A stretch of 64,000 bases of DNA, taken from assembly GCF_008080435.1 (NCBI RefSeq), contig NZ_VRKN01000003.1:62001-126000 (forward strand), given 5' to 3'. Under the pieces are notes generated by a model. The model saw only the letters and a list, made by a program, of their open reading frames with translations. It was not told where the DNA came from and made no database searches. Position numbers and translations under genes: made by a program. Source of the stretch: Enterobacter asburiae. Lineage in GTDB: Bacteria > Pseudomonadota > Gammaproteobacteria > Enterobacterales > Enterobacteriaceae. Positions within the stretch are counted from its first letter, which is position 1, and every line of letters begins with the position of its first letter. Positions 38,514 to 46,286 of the stretch are shown piece after piece.

Positions 38514-38555
38514 GCGACCCTACACATTAACCAACCTTTATCCGATGGAGTAAAC

Positions 38556-39848
38556 ATGAAAAAAATAAGCTTAACGAAAATGATCATATTAGGTTTGATA
38601 CTCGGCATGATTGCCGGGGTGGTCATTAATAATATGGCATCAGCAGATACAGCAAAATCGTACTCACAGGATATTTCTATATTCACCACCATATTCTTAC
38701 GCATGGTGAAAATGATTATCGCCCCACTGGTTATTTCAACCCTGGTGGTCGGCATAGCCAAAATGGGTGATGCTAAAACGCTTGGCAGAATATTCTCCAA
38801 AACCTTTTTCCTCTTTATTTGCGCCTCGCTGCTGTCCATCGCCCTGGGGCTGGTTATCGTCAACATCTTCCAGCCTGGCACAGGCATTAACTTTGTCGCC
38901 CATGACGCCGGGGCCGTTGCGGCCGTTCAGTCCGAGCCGTTCACGCTGAAAGTGTTTATCTCTCACGCGGTACCGACCAGCATCGTTGATGCCATGGCCC
39001 GCAACGAGATTCTGCAAATCGTGGTGTTCTCGATTTTCCTCGGCTGCAGCCTGGCGGCCATTGGCGAGAAAGCCGAGCCCATCATTAAGGTGCTCGACTC
39101 TCTGGTGCATGTGATGCTGAAGCTGACGGGCTACGTCATGCTGTTTGCACCGTTGACCGTGTTTGCCGCGATCTCCGGACTGATTGCCGAACGCGGTCTG
39201 GGTGTGATGGTCAGCGCCGGTATTTTCATGGGCGAGTTCTACATGACGCTCGGCCTGCTGTGGGCGATTCTGATTGGCCTGTCCACGATGATTGTCGGTC
39301 CGTGCATCAGTCGTCTGACAAAAGCGATCCTCGAACCTGCGCTGCTGGCCTTTACGACCTCAAGTTCAGAAGCGGCCTTCCCGGGCACGCTGAACAAACT
39401 GGAAAAATTCGGCGTCTCCTCCAGGATTGCCAGCTTTGTCCTGCCCATCGGCTACTCCTTTAACCTGGTCGGCTCAATGGCCTACTGCTCGTTTGCTACC
39501 GTGTTTATCGCCCAGGCGTGCAACATCGAACTGAGCATTGGCGAGCAGATCACCATGCTGCTGATCCTGATGCTGACCTCTAAAGGGATGGCGGGCGTGC
39601 CGCGTGCATCGATGGTGGTTATTGCCGCCACGCTCAACCAGTTCAACATCCCGGAAGCGGGCCTGATTCTGCTGATGGGCGTCGATCCATTCCTCGACAT
39701 GGGCCGTTCCGCCACCAACGTGATGAGTAACGCGATGGGTGCCGCTATCGTCGGTCGCTGGGAAGGCGAGCACTTCGGCGCCGGCTGCCGCGGCAAGGTT
39801 CCGGCCAAAGAAAGTACCGCTTCAGAAACTGAAATCGCCATGTATTGA
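38556..39848 (+). CDS. DAACS-family acidic amino-acid/dicarboxylate symporter (GltP-like)
   Basis: A 430-residue member of the glutamate/dicarboxylate carrier family. The HP1 serine motif TTSSSEAAFP and the TM8 segment DPFLDMGRSATNV are clear. The latter keeps the Asp and Arg (GltPh Asp394 and Arg397) that bind the amino and side-chain carboxyl groups, which argues for glutamate or aspartate rather than succinate. The sodium-site Asp of the NMDGT motif is replaced (NLVGS), and GltPh Asp405 is Asn. Coupling may therefore differ from GltPh. A terminator follows. Confidence 0.88.
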   Translation: MKKISLTKMIILGLILGMIAGVVINNMASADTAKSYSQDISIFTTIFLRMVKMIIAPLVISTLVVGIAKMGDAKTLGRIFSKTFFLFICASLLSIALGLVIVNIFQPGTGINFVAHDAGAVAAVQSEPFTLKVFISHAVPTSIVDAMARNEILQIVVFSIFLGCSLAAIGEKAEPIIKVLDSLVHVMLKLTGYVMLFAPLTVFAAISGLIAERGLGVMVSAGIFMGEFYMTLGLLWAILIGLSTMIVGPCISRLTKAILEPALLAFTTSSSEAAFPGTLNKLEKFGVSSRIASFVLPIGYSFNLVGSMAYCSFATVFIAQACNIELSIGEQITMLLILMLTSKGMAGVPRASMVVIAATLNQFNIPEAGLILLMGVDPFLDMGRSATNVMSNAMGAAIVGRWEGEHFGAGCRGKVPAKESTASETEIAMY

Positions 39849-39852
39849 TGAT

Positions 39853-39878
39853 AAAGGCCAACCGTCGTTGGCCTTTCG
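39853..39878 (+). terminator. Intrinsic terminator after the carrier gene
   Basis: A 10-bp perfect stem AAAGGCCAAC (39853-39862) / GTTGGCCTTT (39867-39876) with loop CGTC. It would separate the carrier gene from the glutaminase-fumarase-adenosyltransferase unit, or act as an attenuator between them. Confidence 0.75.
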
Positions 39879-39901
39879 TCTTCCGATGTACAGGATAGCC
39901 C

Positions 39902-40903
39902 ATGAAGATAAACATTTTCGGCGTCAGCCTCTTATCCGTCAGCCTGATGTTTAGCGCTGCGGCGCTGGCGCAACCCGCGCCGGACTACGCGCAGCTGCTT
40001 GAACAGGCTCACCAAAAATTCAAAGGTAATCATGAGGGGAAAGTCGCCGACTACATCCCCGCCCTGGCGACCTATAGCCCCAACAATTTCGCCATCACCC
40101 TCGCCACGGTCGACGGCCACATTTACCAGGTTGGCGATGTGAAAAAAGCGTTTCCAATGGAATCACTGAGCAAAGTTTTCACCCTGGCGCTGGCGATGGA
40201 GCAGCGTGGTCCGCAGGAGGTGCTGGATAAACTCGGCGCCAGTGCGACCGGTCTGCCCTTCAACTCCGGTTTAGCCATTGAGCTGACCAAAGGTGCGCCT
40301 GAAAACCCGCTGGTTAACGCGGGGGCGATGAGCACGGTAAGCCTGATTGAGGCGAAAGATAAGACCGACCGCTGGAACGCGATCCTCAATAACCTGAACG
40401 CGTGGGCCGATGCCTCGCTGACCGTCAACGAGCCGGTGTTCAAATCAGAAATGGAGACCAATCAGCATAACCAGGCGCTGGCGATGCTGATGGCGTCCTA
40501 CAACAGCTTCTATGGCGATACCCGGGAAGCTGTCGAAATCTACACCCGCCAGTGTTCCGTAGACATCACCGTTGAGCAGCTCGCCAAAATGGGCGCGGTG
40601 CTGGCGAACAAGGGCAAATCGCCTTTCAACGGTAAGCAACTGCTGAATGAACGCTACGTGCCGCAGGTTCTGGCGGAAATGGCGATTGCCGGGCTGTACG
40701 ACGGCAGCGGCAAATGGCTGTACACCGTTGGGATCCCGGCGAAAAGCGGCGTCGGCGGCGGCATGGTTGCCATCGTGCCCGGTCAATACGCCATCGCGGT
40801 CTATTCGCCACCGCTGGATGCCGCCGGGAATAGCGTCCGCGCCCAGCAGACGATTGCGTATGTCGCCGGGGCGACGCAGGCCAGCCTCTTTTTAGCCCAT
40901 TGA
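39902..40903 (+). CDS. glsA: Exported (periplasmic) serine-dependent glutaminase
   Basis: A 333-residue glutaminase of the GlsA/beta-lactamase-like family, with Ser88-x-x-Lys91 (MESLSKVF) as catalytic pair, the NPLVNAGAM substrate motif, and GKSPFNGKQLL near the C-terminus. It differs from the cytoplasmic E. coli GlsA and YbaS by a typical signal peptide: a hydrophobic core, then cleavage at ALA before QPAPDY. It should therefore act in the periplasm and release glutamate for the adjacent carrier. It is followed by a REP-type hairpin. Confidence 0.92.
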   Translation: MKINIFGVSLLSVSLMFSAAALAQPAPDYAQLLEQAHQKFKGNHEGKVADYIPALATYSPNNFAITLATVDGHIYQVGDVKKAFPMESLSKVFTLALAMEQRGPQEVLDKLGASATGLPFNSGLAIELTKGAPENPLVNAGAMSTVSLIEAKDKTDRWNAILNNLNAWADASLTVNEPVFKSEMETNQHNQALAMLMASYNSFYGDTREAVEIYTRQCSVDITVEQLAKMGAVLANKGKSPFNGKQLLNERYVPQVLAEMAIAGLYDGSGKWLYTVGIPAKSGVGGGMVAIVPGQYAIAVYSPPLDAAGNSVRAQQTIAYVAGATQASLFLAH

Positions 40904-40927
40904 TCCCAACCCGCTGTGATTTTGTAA

Positions 40928-40958
40928 GCCGGGCGCGGCATCTGCGCCCATGCCCGGC
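40928..40958 (-). repeat. REP-type palindromic element between glsA and the fumarase gene
   Basis: GCCGGGC (40928-40934) pairs with GCCCGGC (40952-40958), with an inner GCGC...GCGC pairing. The unit resembles enterobacterial REP sequences, reversed relative to the copy at 60375. It likely stabilises upstream RNA. Confidence 0.65.
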
Positions 40959-40985
40959 AAAAACAACCACAAAGTGAGAAGTACT

Positions 40986-42638
40986 ATGTCTAAACCATTT
41001 GTCTGGCAGGAACTGTTTGTTCAGAGTAACGATACGACGGAATATGAACTCCTCAGCACGCAACACGTTACGGTGACGGAGTTAGAGGGCGAGGAGGTCA
41101 TTAAGGTGGCGCCTGAGGCATTGACCCTGCTGGCCCAGCAGGCCTTTTATGAAGCCTCATTTTTCCTGCGCGCCGGACATTTAACGCAGATAGCCAGCAT
41201 CCTGCACGACCCGCAGGCCAGCAGTAACGATAAGTATGTCGCCCTGCAGCTGCTGCGTAACGCCGAAGTATCGGCAAAAGGCGTCCTGCCAAACTGTCAG
41301 GATACCGGCACGGCCACCGTTGTGGCGAGCAAAGGTCAGCACGTCTGGACCGGCGGTGATGACGCCGAAGCGCTGAGCAAAGGGATTTACGCCACCTTTA
41401 GCGAGTGTAACCTGCGCTACTCGCAAAACGCACCGCTGGACATGTATACCGAGGTCAACACCCAAACCAACCTGCCGGCGCAGATAGACATCAGCGCCAC
41501 GCCGGGAAGCGAATATCGCTTCCTGTTTGTCAATAAAGGCGGCGGTTCGGCTAACAAAGCCGCGCTGTTCCAGGAAACAAAATCCATTCTGCAGCCGGAG
41601 AAGCTCACCGCGTTCCTGATCGAGAAGATGAAGTCGCTCGGTACCGCGGCCTGTCCACCGTATCACATTGCCTTTGTGGTCGGCGGCCTCTCTGCCGACC
41701 AGGCGCTGAAGGTGGCGAAGCTGGCCTCAACAAAATATTATGACAACCTGCCCACCCGCGGGAACGAGCTGGGCCAGGCGTTCCGCGATACGGCGCTGGA
41801 AACCACGCTGCTCAACGCCAGCCGCGAATTCGGCATCGGCGCCCAGTTCGGCGGCAAGTACTTCGCGCACGATATTCGCGTCATCCGCCTGCCGCGCCAC
41901 GGCGGCTCCTGTCCTGTGGCCATGGCGCTCTCCTGCTCCGCCGACCGCAATATCAAAGCGAAGATCAATAAGCACGGTATCTGGCTGGAGAAGCTGGAAC
42001 ATAACCCCGGCAAATACATCCCCGATGCCAGCCGTGAGGAAAACGACGCCCAAACCGTACAGATCAACCTGAACCGCCCGCTGCGCGAGATCCTGCTCGA
42101 TATGTCCACCCTGCCGATCGGCACCCGGCTGTCGTTAAGCGGCCCGATCGTGGTCGCCCGCGATATTGTCCACGCAAAAATCAAAGCGCGGCTGGATAAC
42201 GGTGAACCGATGCCGGAGTACATGAAAAACCATATCGTCTATTACGCCGGGCCGGCGAAAACACCGGAGAATCAGGCCTGCGGCTCCCTCGGTCCGACCA
42301 CAGGCGGGCGCATGGACGGCTACGTCGATGCTTTCCAGGCCGCGGGCGGAAGCCTGATCATGCTTTCCAAAGGTAACCGCAGCCAGCAGGTCACCGATGC
42401 CTGCCATAAGCACGGCGGCTTCAACCTCGGCAGTATCGGTGGTGCGGCGGCTCTGCTGGCGCAGCAGTATGTGAAAAGCCTGCGCTGCCTTGAGTATCCC
42501 GAACTGGGCATGGAAGCGGTATGGATGATGGAGGTCGAAAATCTGCCCGCCTTTATGCTGGTGGACGACAAAGGGAATAATTTCTTCAGCCAGTTTGAGC
42601 AGCAGCATCGCTGCGCATCCTGCCCTGCCGGACATTAA
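40986..42638 (+). CDS. fumD: Class I fumarate hydratase, likely mesaconase (FumD-like)
   Basis: A 550-residue oxygen-sensitive [4Fe-4S] hydratase. Cys104 (PNCQDTG), Cys223 and Cys317 fall one number from the cluster ligands of E. coli FumA (105, 224, 318). Class I fumarases also hydrate mesaconate, and FumD of E. coli O157:H7 from a similar glutamate-mutase cluster prefers it. In this setting it would convert mesaconate to (S)-citramalate. The start [10 protein letters not shown] at 40986 is preferred over 40950, which lies in the REP-like repeat. The substrate is inferred from context. Confidence 0.87.
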   Translation: MSKPFVWQELFVQSNDTTEYELLSTQHVTVTELEGEEVIKVAPEALTLLAQQAFYEASFFLRAGHLTQIASILHDPQASSNDKYVALQLLRNAEVSAKGVLPNCQDTGTATVVASKGQHVWTGGDDAEALSKGIYATFSECNLRYSQNAPLDMYTEVNTQTNLPAQIDISATPGSEYRFLFVNKGGGSANKAALFQETKSILQPEKLTAFLIEKMKSLGTAACPPYHIAFVVGGLSADQALKVAKLASTKYYDNLPTRGNELGQAFRDTALETTLLNASREFGIGAQFGGKYFAHDIRVIRLPRHGGSCPVAMALSCSADRNIKAKINKHGIWLEKLEHNPGKYIPDASREENDAQTVQINLNRPLREILLDMSTLPIGTRLSLSGPIVVARDIVHAKIKARLDNGEPMPEYMKNHIVYYAGPAKTPENQACGSLGPTTGGRMDGYVDAFQAAGGSLIMLSKGNRSQQVTDACHKHGGFNLGSIGGAAALLAQQYVKSLRCLEYPELGMEAVWMMEVENLPAFMLVDDKGNNFFSQFEQQHRCASCPAGH

Positions 42639-42647
42639 GGAGCCACT

Positions 42648-43250
42648 ATGGAAGCGCGAGCTAACGCAGACAAACACCGCCAACGACAGCAAAAACGCAA
42701 AGAGCAGGTTGATATCCGCGTGGCGGCGGCAACGGAGAAGAAAGGCATTCTGATCGTCTTCACCGGCAACGGCAAAGGCAAGTCTACCGCCGCCTTCGGC
42801 ACGGCGACGCGTGCCGTCGGACACGGTAAAACCGTTGGCGTCGCGCAGTTTATAAAAGGTCAGTGGGATAATGGCGAATACAACACTCTGCACCCGCTCG
42901 GCGTCGAGTTTCACATTATGGGCACCGGCTTTACCTGGGAGACACAAAACCGGGAAACGGATATTGAGGCCGCAACGGCGGTGTGGCAGGAGAGCAAACG
43001 CATGCTGGCCGACCCGAGTTACGACCTGGTGGTTCTGGATGAGCTCACCTATATGCTGGCTTATCACTATCTGGATACCCGGGAGGTGATCGCGGCAGTT
43101 GAGAACCGTCCGGTGCAGCAGACCGTGATCGTCACCGGACGCGGCTGTCACTCGCAGTTACTGGCGCTTGCCGACACGGTTAGCGAAATGCGTCCGGTAA
43201 AACACGCATTTGACAGCGGTATTCAGGCGCAGGAGGGCATTGACTGGTAA
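42648..43250 (+). CDS. Cob(I)alamin/corrinoid adenosyltransferase (CobA/BtuR family)
   Basis: A 200-residue P-loop adenosyltransferase with GNGKGKST at residues 40-47, the EFHIMGTGFTWETQN segment that places the corrinoid, and VVLDELTYM. It attaches the 5'-deoxyadenosyl group from ATP to Co(I) corrinoid. The Salmonella gene cobA/btuR lies elsewhere; this copy is the last gene of the glutamate-fermentation cluster and probably keeps glutamate mutase supplied with coenzyme. It is 9 bp after the fumarase gene. Confidence 0.93.
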   Translation: MEARANADKHRQRQQKRKEQVDIRVAAATEKKGILIVFTGNGKGKSTAAFGTATRAVGHGKTVGVAQFIKGQWDNGEYNTLHPLGVEFHIMGTGFTWETQNRETDIEAATAVWQESKRMLADPSYDLVVLDELTYMLAYHYLDTREVIAAVENRPVQQTVIVTGRGCHSQLLALADTVSEMRPVKHAFDSGIQAQEGIDW

Positions 43251-43261
43251 ACGTGTCGGTA

Positions 43262-43292
43262 CCGGATGGCGCGCTGTGCAGCCGCCATCCGG
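43262..43292. repeat. REP-like hairpin between the adenosyltransferase and the LysR gene
   Basis: A 10-bp perfect stem CCGGATGGCG (43262-43271) / CGCCATCCGG (43283-43292) encloses a short inner GC palindrome. The CCGGATGGCG core is REP-like. It lies between two convergent genes and probably marks the 3' ends of both transcripts. Confidence 0.7.
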
Positions 43293-43297
43293 TATGA

Positions 43298-44206
43298 TTA
43301 CTCCACCGGAGAGACCACTGATTTTTGTAATAACCACTCGCGGAAGGTCTGTAACGGCAGGGACTGAGCCTTTTCCTCCCGCCACGTCATGATAAAGCGG
43401 TTGCCGGTGCGGATAGGCACATCACAGGGGATAACCATCTCACCGCAGTCCAGGTCATGCTGAATGGCGAAGCGGGGAAGCAGCGCGACCCCAAGATTCG
43501 ATCGTACTGCGGCAATCAGCATCGAGAGGAGGTCAAAACGTGGGCCAAGATTCACGTCCGGACTGGTAATACCGGACAGCGCAAACCACTCCTGCCAGCC
43601 ATTGATGCGAGTGCTTTGGTGTAACAGCGGAAACTCCCTTAGCAACTCCTCAACACCCAGCTTCTGCTCCGCATTGGGGAGCAAGCTTCGACTGCAGACC
43701 GGCAGGATCTCCTCTTCAAATAAATAATCGACTTCCGACCACGGGGGACAAAAATCTGCGCGCATAATAGCCGCATCGTATTCACGATTTAAAAAATCGC
43801 CGATATTGGCCAACGAATGAATGTTGACAATAATATCAGGATTTAATTTATTAAACTCCCATAAATTGGGGATCAACCAATGTGTACTGAAGGTGGGATT
43901 TACCGCCAACTCCACAACCTGAACGGAAGGCTGCCAGGTCATTATCATATTTGTATCGCGTTCCAGCTTATTAAGCGTCTCTTTAACGATATTCAAATAA
44001 TGCTTTCCTGCTGCATTCAGAAAAATCCGCTTTTTGGCATGATTGAATAATGAGGTGTGTAAAAACTCCTCCAGGGCCGTCACCTGTCTGAACACTGCAC
44101 TCTGCGTTAACGCCAGCTCTTCTGCCGCGCGGGTATAGCTTTCGTGACGCGCCACAACTTCGAACGTCACCAGCAACTCGCTCTTGGGGATTTTTCCTCT
44201 CATCAT
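43298..44206 (-). CDS. LysR-family transcriptional regulator of the glutamate cluster
   Basis: A 302-residue LysR regulator. The N-terminal helix-turn-helix (FEVVARHESYTRAAEELALTQSAVFRQVTALEEFL) is followed by a two-lobed effector domain. The whole is GcvA/DsdC-like. ATG at 44206 or 44203 has GGAAG upstream; 44215 is also in frame. It is convergent with the fumarase-adenosyltransferase unit and is the only regulator in the cluster, so control of glutamate-mutase genes is likely. The inducer is unknown. Confidence 0.85.
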   Translation of the reverse strand: MMRGKIPKSELLVTFEVVARHESYTRAAEELALTQSAVFRQVTALEEFLHTSLFNHAKKRIFLNAAGKHYLNIVKETLNKLERDTNMIMTWQPSVQVVELAVNPTFSTHWLIPNLWEFNKLNPDIIVNIHSLANIGDFLNREYDAAIMRADFCPPWSEVDYLFEEEILPVCSRSLLPNAEQKLGVEELLREFPLLHQSTRINGWQEWFALSGITSPDVNLGPRFDLLSMLIAAVRSNLGVALLPRFAIQHDLDCGEMVIPCDVPIRTGNRFIMTWREEKAQSLPLQTFREWLLQKSVVSPVE

Positions 44207-44621
44207 GTCTTCCATTCATGGTGGGTAATTTTTTGAAGCGAATAAACCCTGCTTCAGAACGATACCGCCATTATATTTTAGTTATGCTCTGTCGGCAGTG
44301 ATCCACACCATGATTTAATCAGTTTTGCGCGTCAGGCCAAACTACTTGCAGAAAATTAAATAAAACATGAAAGATTATTAAGAACCTGTTCACTTTTGTG
44401 TCTCGCGTAATGGAGACAGCGTTTTATTATACGAAAAACCGTATGGCCATTAAAAACAGGAATAGCACAGGGCTGGACGTTAAAAAATATAAAACAAAAC
44501 ATTGTGCTAAAAATAGAGCAGGGTTTTGTGTGTCCTGTTGATAACCGGCGCACCAGCGTGACGGATGCCAGAGCACCGTTCCAGCGTCTCTTCAGCACGC
44601 ATGCTGAAGCCGGCTCAAAAC
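44207..44621. other. Non-coding gap between the LysR gene and tRNA-Ser
   Basis: 415 bp of mixed AT-rich sequence with no supported coding frame. It holds the LysR promoter region. A small palindrome TTCAGCA-CGCA-TGCTGAA lies at 44591-44608, close to the boundary of the tRNA-flanked accessory segment. I see no integrase fragment or second copy of the tRNA 3' end here. Confidence 0.5.
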
Positions 44622-44653
44622 AAAAAACCCAGGTCGCATAACGACCTGGGTTT
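44622..44653 (-). terminator. Terminator of the first tRNA-Ser gene
   Basis: A 12-bp perfect stem AAACCCAGGTCG (44625-44636) / CGACCTGGGTTT (44642-44653) with a CATAA loop. On the minus strand it ends in a run of six T residues. It lies 6 bp beyond the tRNA 3' end. Confidence 0.9.
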
Positions 44654-44659
44654 CGAATT

Positions 44660-44747
44660 TGGCGGAAGCGTAGAGATTCGAACTCTAGAACCCTTTCGGG
44701 TCGCCGGTTTTCAAGACCGGTGCCTTCAACCGCTCGGCCACGCTTCC
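44660..44747 (-). tRNA. tRNA-Ser (anticodon UGA), first copy
   Basis: An 88-nt type II tRNA with encoded CCA. Anticodon loop CTTGAAA gives UGA. The long variable arm CGACCCGAAAGGGTTCT, D-arm TGGCCGAGCGG and T-loop TTCGAAT are present. It differs from the second copy at three bases, all in stems. The acceptor arm pairs perfectly (GGAAGCG/CGCTTCC), and the first T-stem pair is T-A instead of C-G. Both changes preserve pairing, so the gene appears functional. Confidence 0.97.
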
Positions 44748-44759
44748 AAAGTGAGGCGC

Positions 44760-44788
44760 ACTATAAACATCTATTAGCGCCTTGTAAA
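44760..44788 (-). promoter_or_regulatory. tRNA-Ser promoter, first copy
   Basis: On the minus strand TTTACA (44788-44783) and TATAGT (44765-44760) are separated by exactly 17 bp and followed by a GC-rich GCGCCTC discriminator, a stringently controlled stable-RNA pattern. The second tRNA copy has the same boxes and spacing with a different spacer sequence. Confidence 0.85.
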
Positions 44789-45003
44789 GCAGGAATTTTT
44801 CTATTTTTACCCACCGGCGTTTGACTGCGCAAAAATCACCCAGGCGCTTACCGCGCATCGGTCTCAGCGCCCTTGTACATACCGTTACACAGCAACGCTC
44901 ATCCTTTTAAATCGCTCTGGTATAGAATGCCACAATAATAGACGGCCATTTGTTGTGTAATTGTTATAAATCTGAGTACCCACAGATTTTAGAAATTACA
45001 GCC

Positions 45004-46161
45004 ATGCAGTGTTACTGGTTGATGATGAAAATCAAAAATACGCTTTGCTTACATATCCTGATGGCGACCCTGGCCATTTTGTTCCTTTGTGTTCACCCGC
45101 TGGTGACGAGCTTCGATCCGCCGCTCGCCTTCCAGCCGCTGATTAAATCAATGGCGGGCACGCCTAAAGAACAAGCGGAAAAAATTGCGACTATTTCCCA
45201 TGCCTTAGAAGGGAATGCTATTTTCTTCATTGGCGCGTCTGAGGTTGCCACCTCAGAAGATGAACATTACGCTGTATATAATTACTTTAATAAGCAATTG
45301 CACAAACCCGTCGTGGCATATGGCGATGCATTTGTCGATGACGAAACGCAATTTTTACTGTTCTCGCGTTTTAAAAATAGCCTTAACGCAAACAGTAAAG
45401 TCGTTTTACTTCTGGCACCTGACAGCTTTTACTCAAAAGGGCTGCCACCGGCTATCTATGCCGATAATTTCCCCGGTTCTATTTTTAATCCGCTGATGAA
45501 GGATCCGCAGGCGCGCCCGTTGCTGGTTAATTATTTAAAGCATATTGATAGTAAAGAAATAAGCCATTTAACCTTTGGCCAAATGCGCGTCTTTGGCTGG
45601 CACCCCGATCTGATGTGGGACGAGCTGAGTTTCCAGTTTGAGAACATCTGCACCCTGATAAAAAACGACTGGCTGGCGCTGCTCAACATTACGCCCCAGA
45701 CGGTACAGCCCTGGCCGCAACAGCCAACCACCCACATTGCCCCAGACTGGGATAAAGAGCTGGCGAATGCGCGCGAGTTAAATAAAAAACGCCAGCAGAG
45801 CGCGGCCACACTGTGGATGGACAAAACGATTTACGAAGAGGACGGTAAGCCGCAACAGTGGGATGACACGCCGGTCGTGCCTGCGCAAATCGCCGCTTTC
45901 AGTAAAACCGTCCAGCTGCTGAAAGAACGTCACGTGCAGGTAATTGCTATCGTCGACCCGGTTAACCCCTGGGCGCTTTACAATACCGATACCTTCCGCC
46001 CGGTTGATAAACAAATTAAAACCATTCTGGAAAAGAACCAGATCCCTTATTTAGATATGTACGCCATGCCTTATCAGAATGGCTGGAACTGGGATCGTTT
46101 GCACCCTTCCGAACTGGCCTGGGTTCCTATGATTCGCTTTATTGCGCAGAGTTTTAAATGA
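45004..46161 (+). CDS. DltD-like envelope-modification protein
   Basis: A 385-residue protein with an N-terminal membrane anchor (residues ~8-30) and an extracytoplasmic SGNH-hydrolase-like domain as in DltD. The Ser-bearing block FFIGASEVA is followed by a C-terminal Asp/His block WDRLHPSE. In Gram-positives DltD completes transfer of D-alanine to teichoic acids. The ATG at 45004 is chosen; TTG at 44950 has no support. It is first in a dlt-like operon and overlaps the next small gene by 4 bases. The acceptor in this Gram-negative cell is unknown. Confidence 0.85.
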   Translation: MQCYWLMMKIKNTLCLHILMATLAILFLCVHPLVTSFDPPLAFQPLIKSMAGTPKEQAEKIATISHALEGNAIFFIGASEVATSEDEHYAVYNYFNKQLHKPVVAYGDAFVDDETQFLLFSRFKNSLNANSKVVLLLAPDSFYSKGLPPAIYADNFPGSIFNPLMKDPQARPLLVNYLKHIDSKEISHLTFGQMRVFGWHPDLMWDELSFQFENICTLIKNDWLALLNITPQTVQPWPQQPTTHIAPDWDKELANARELNKKRQQSAATLWMDKTIYEEDGKPQQWDDTPVVPAQIAAFSKTVQLLKERHVQVIAIVDPVNPWALYNTDTFRPVDKQIKTILEKNQIPYLDMYAMPYQNGWNWDRLHPSELAWVPMIRFIAQSFK

Positions 46162-46280
46162 TGAAAATCGCGATCCGTCTTTTTTTCCTTTATCTCATGC
46201 TGGCGATCACCATCGTCGCATGGACCTCTGTCGATGACAGCATGAGTATGCAGCTGCATTTTGAATATCAAAAGTTCTGA
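46158..46280 (+). CDS. DltX-like single-pass microprotein (40 residues)
   Basis: ATG overlaps the DltD-like stop (ATGA) and the frame ends with TGA six bases before the DltB-like gene. The product has positively charged MMKIAIR, one transmembrane helix (FFLYLMLAITIVAW), and a short extracytoplasmic tail ending F35-E-Y37-Q-K-F40. DltX proteins of Firmicutes are small single-pass proteins in dlt operons ending in a similar aromatic/Tyr motif, and the Tyr has been proposed as an acyl relay between DltB and DltD. Size, topology, tail and position all fit. It is too short for most gene callers. Confidence 0.78.
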   Translation: MMKIAIRLFFLYLMLAITIVAWTSVDDSMSMQLHFEYQKF

Positions 46281-46286
46281 GGCCGA

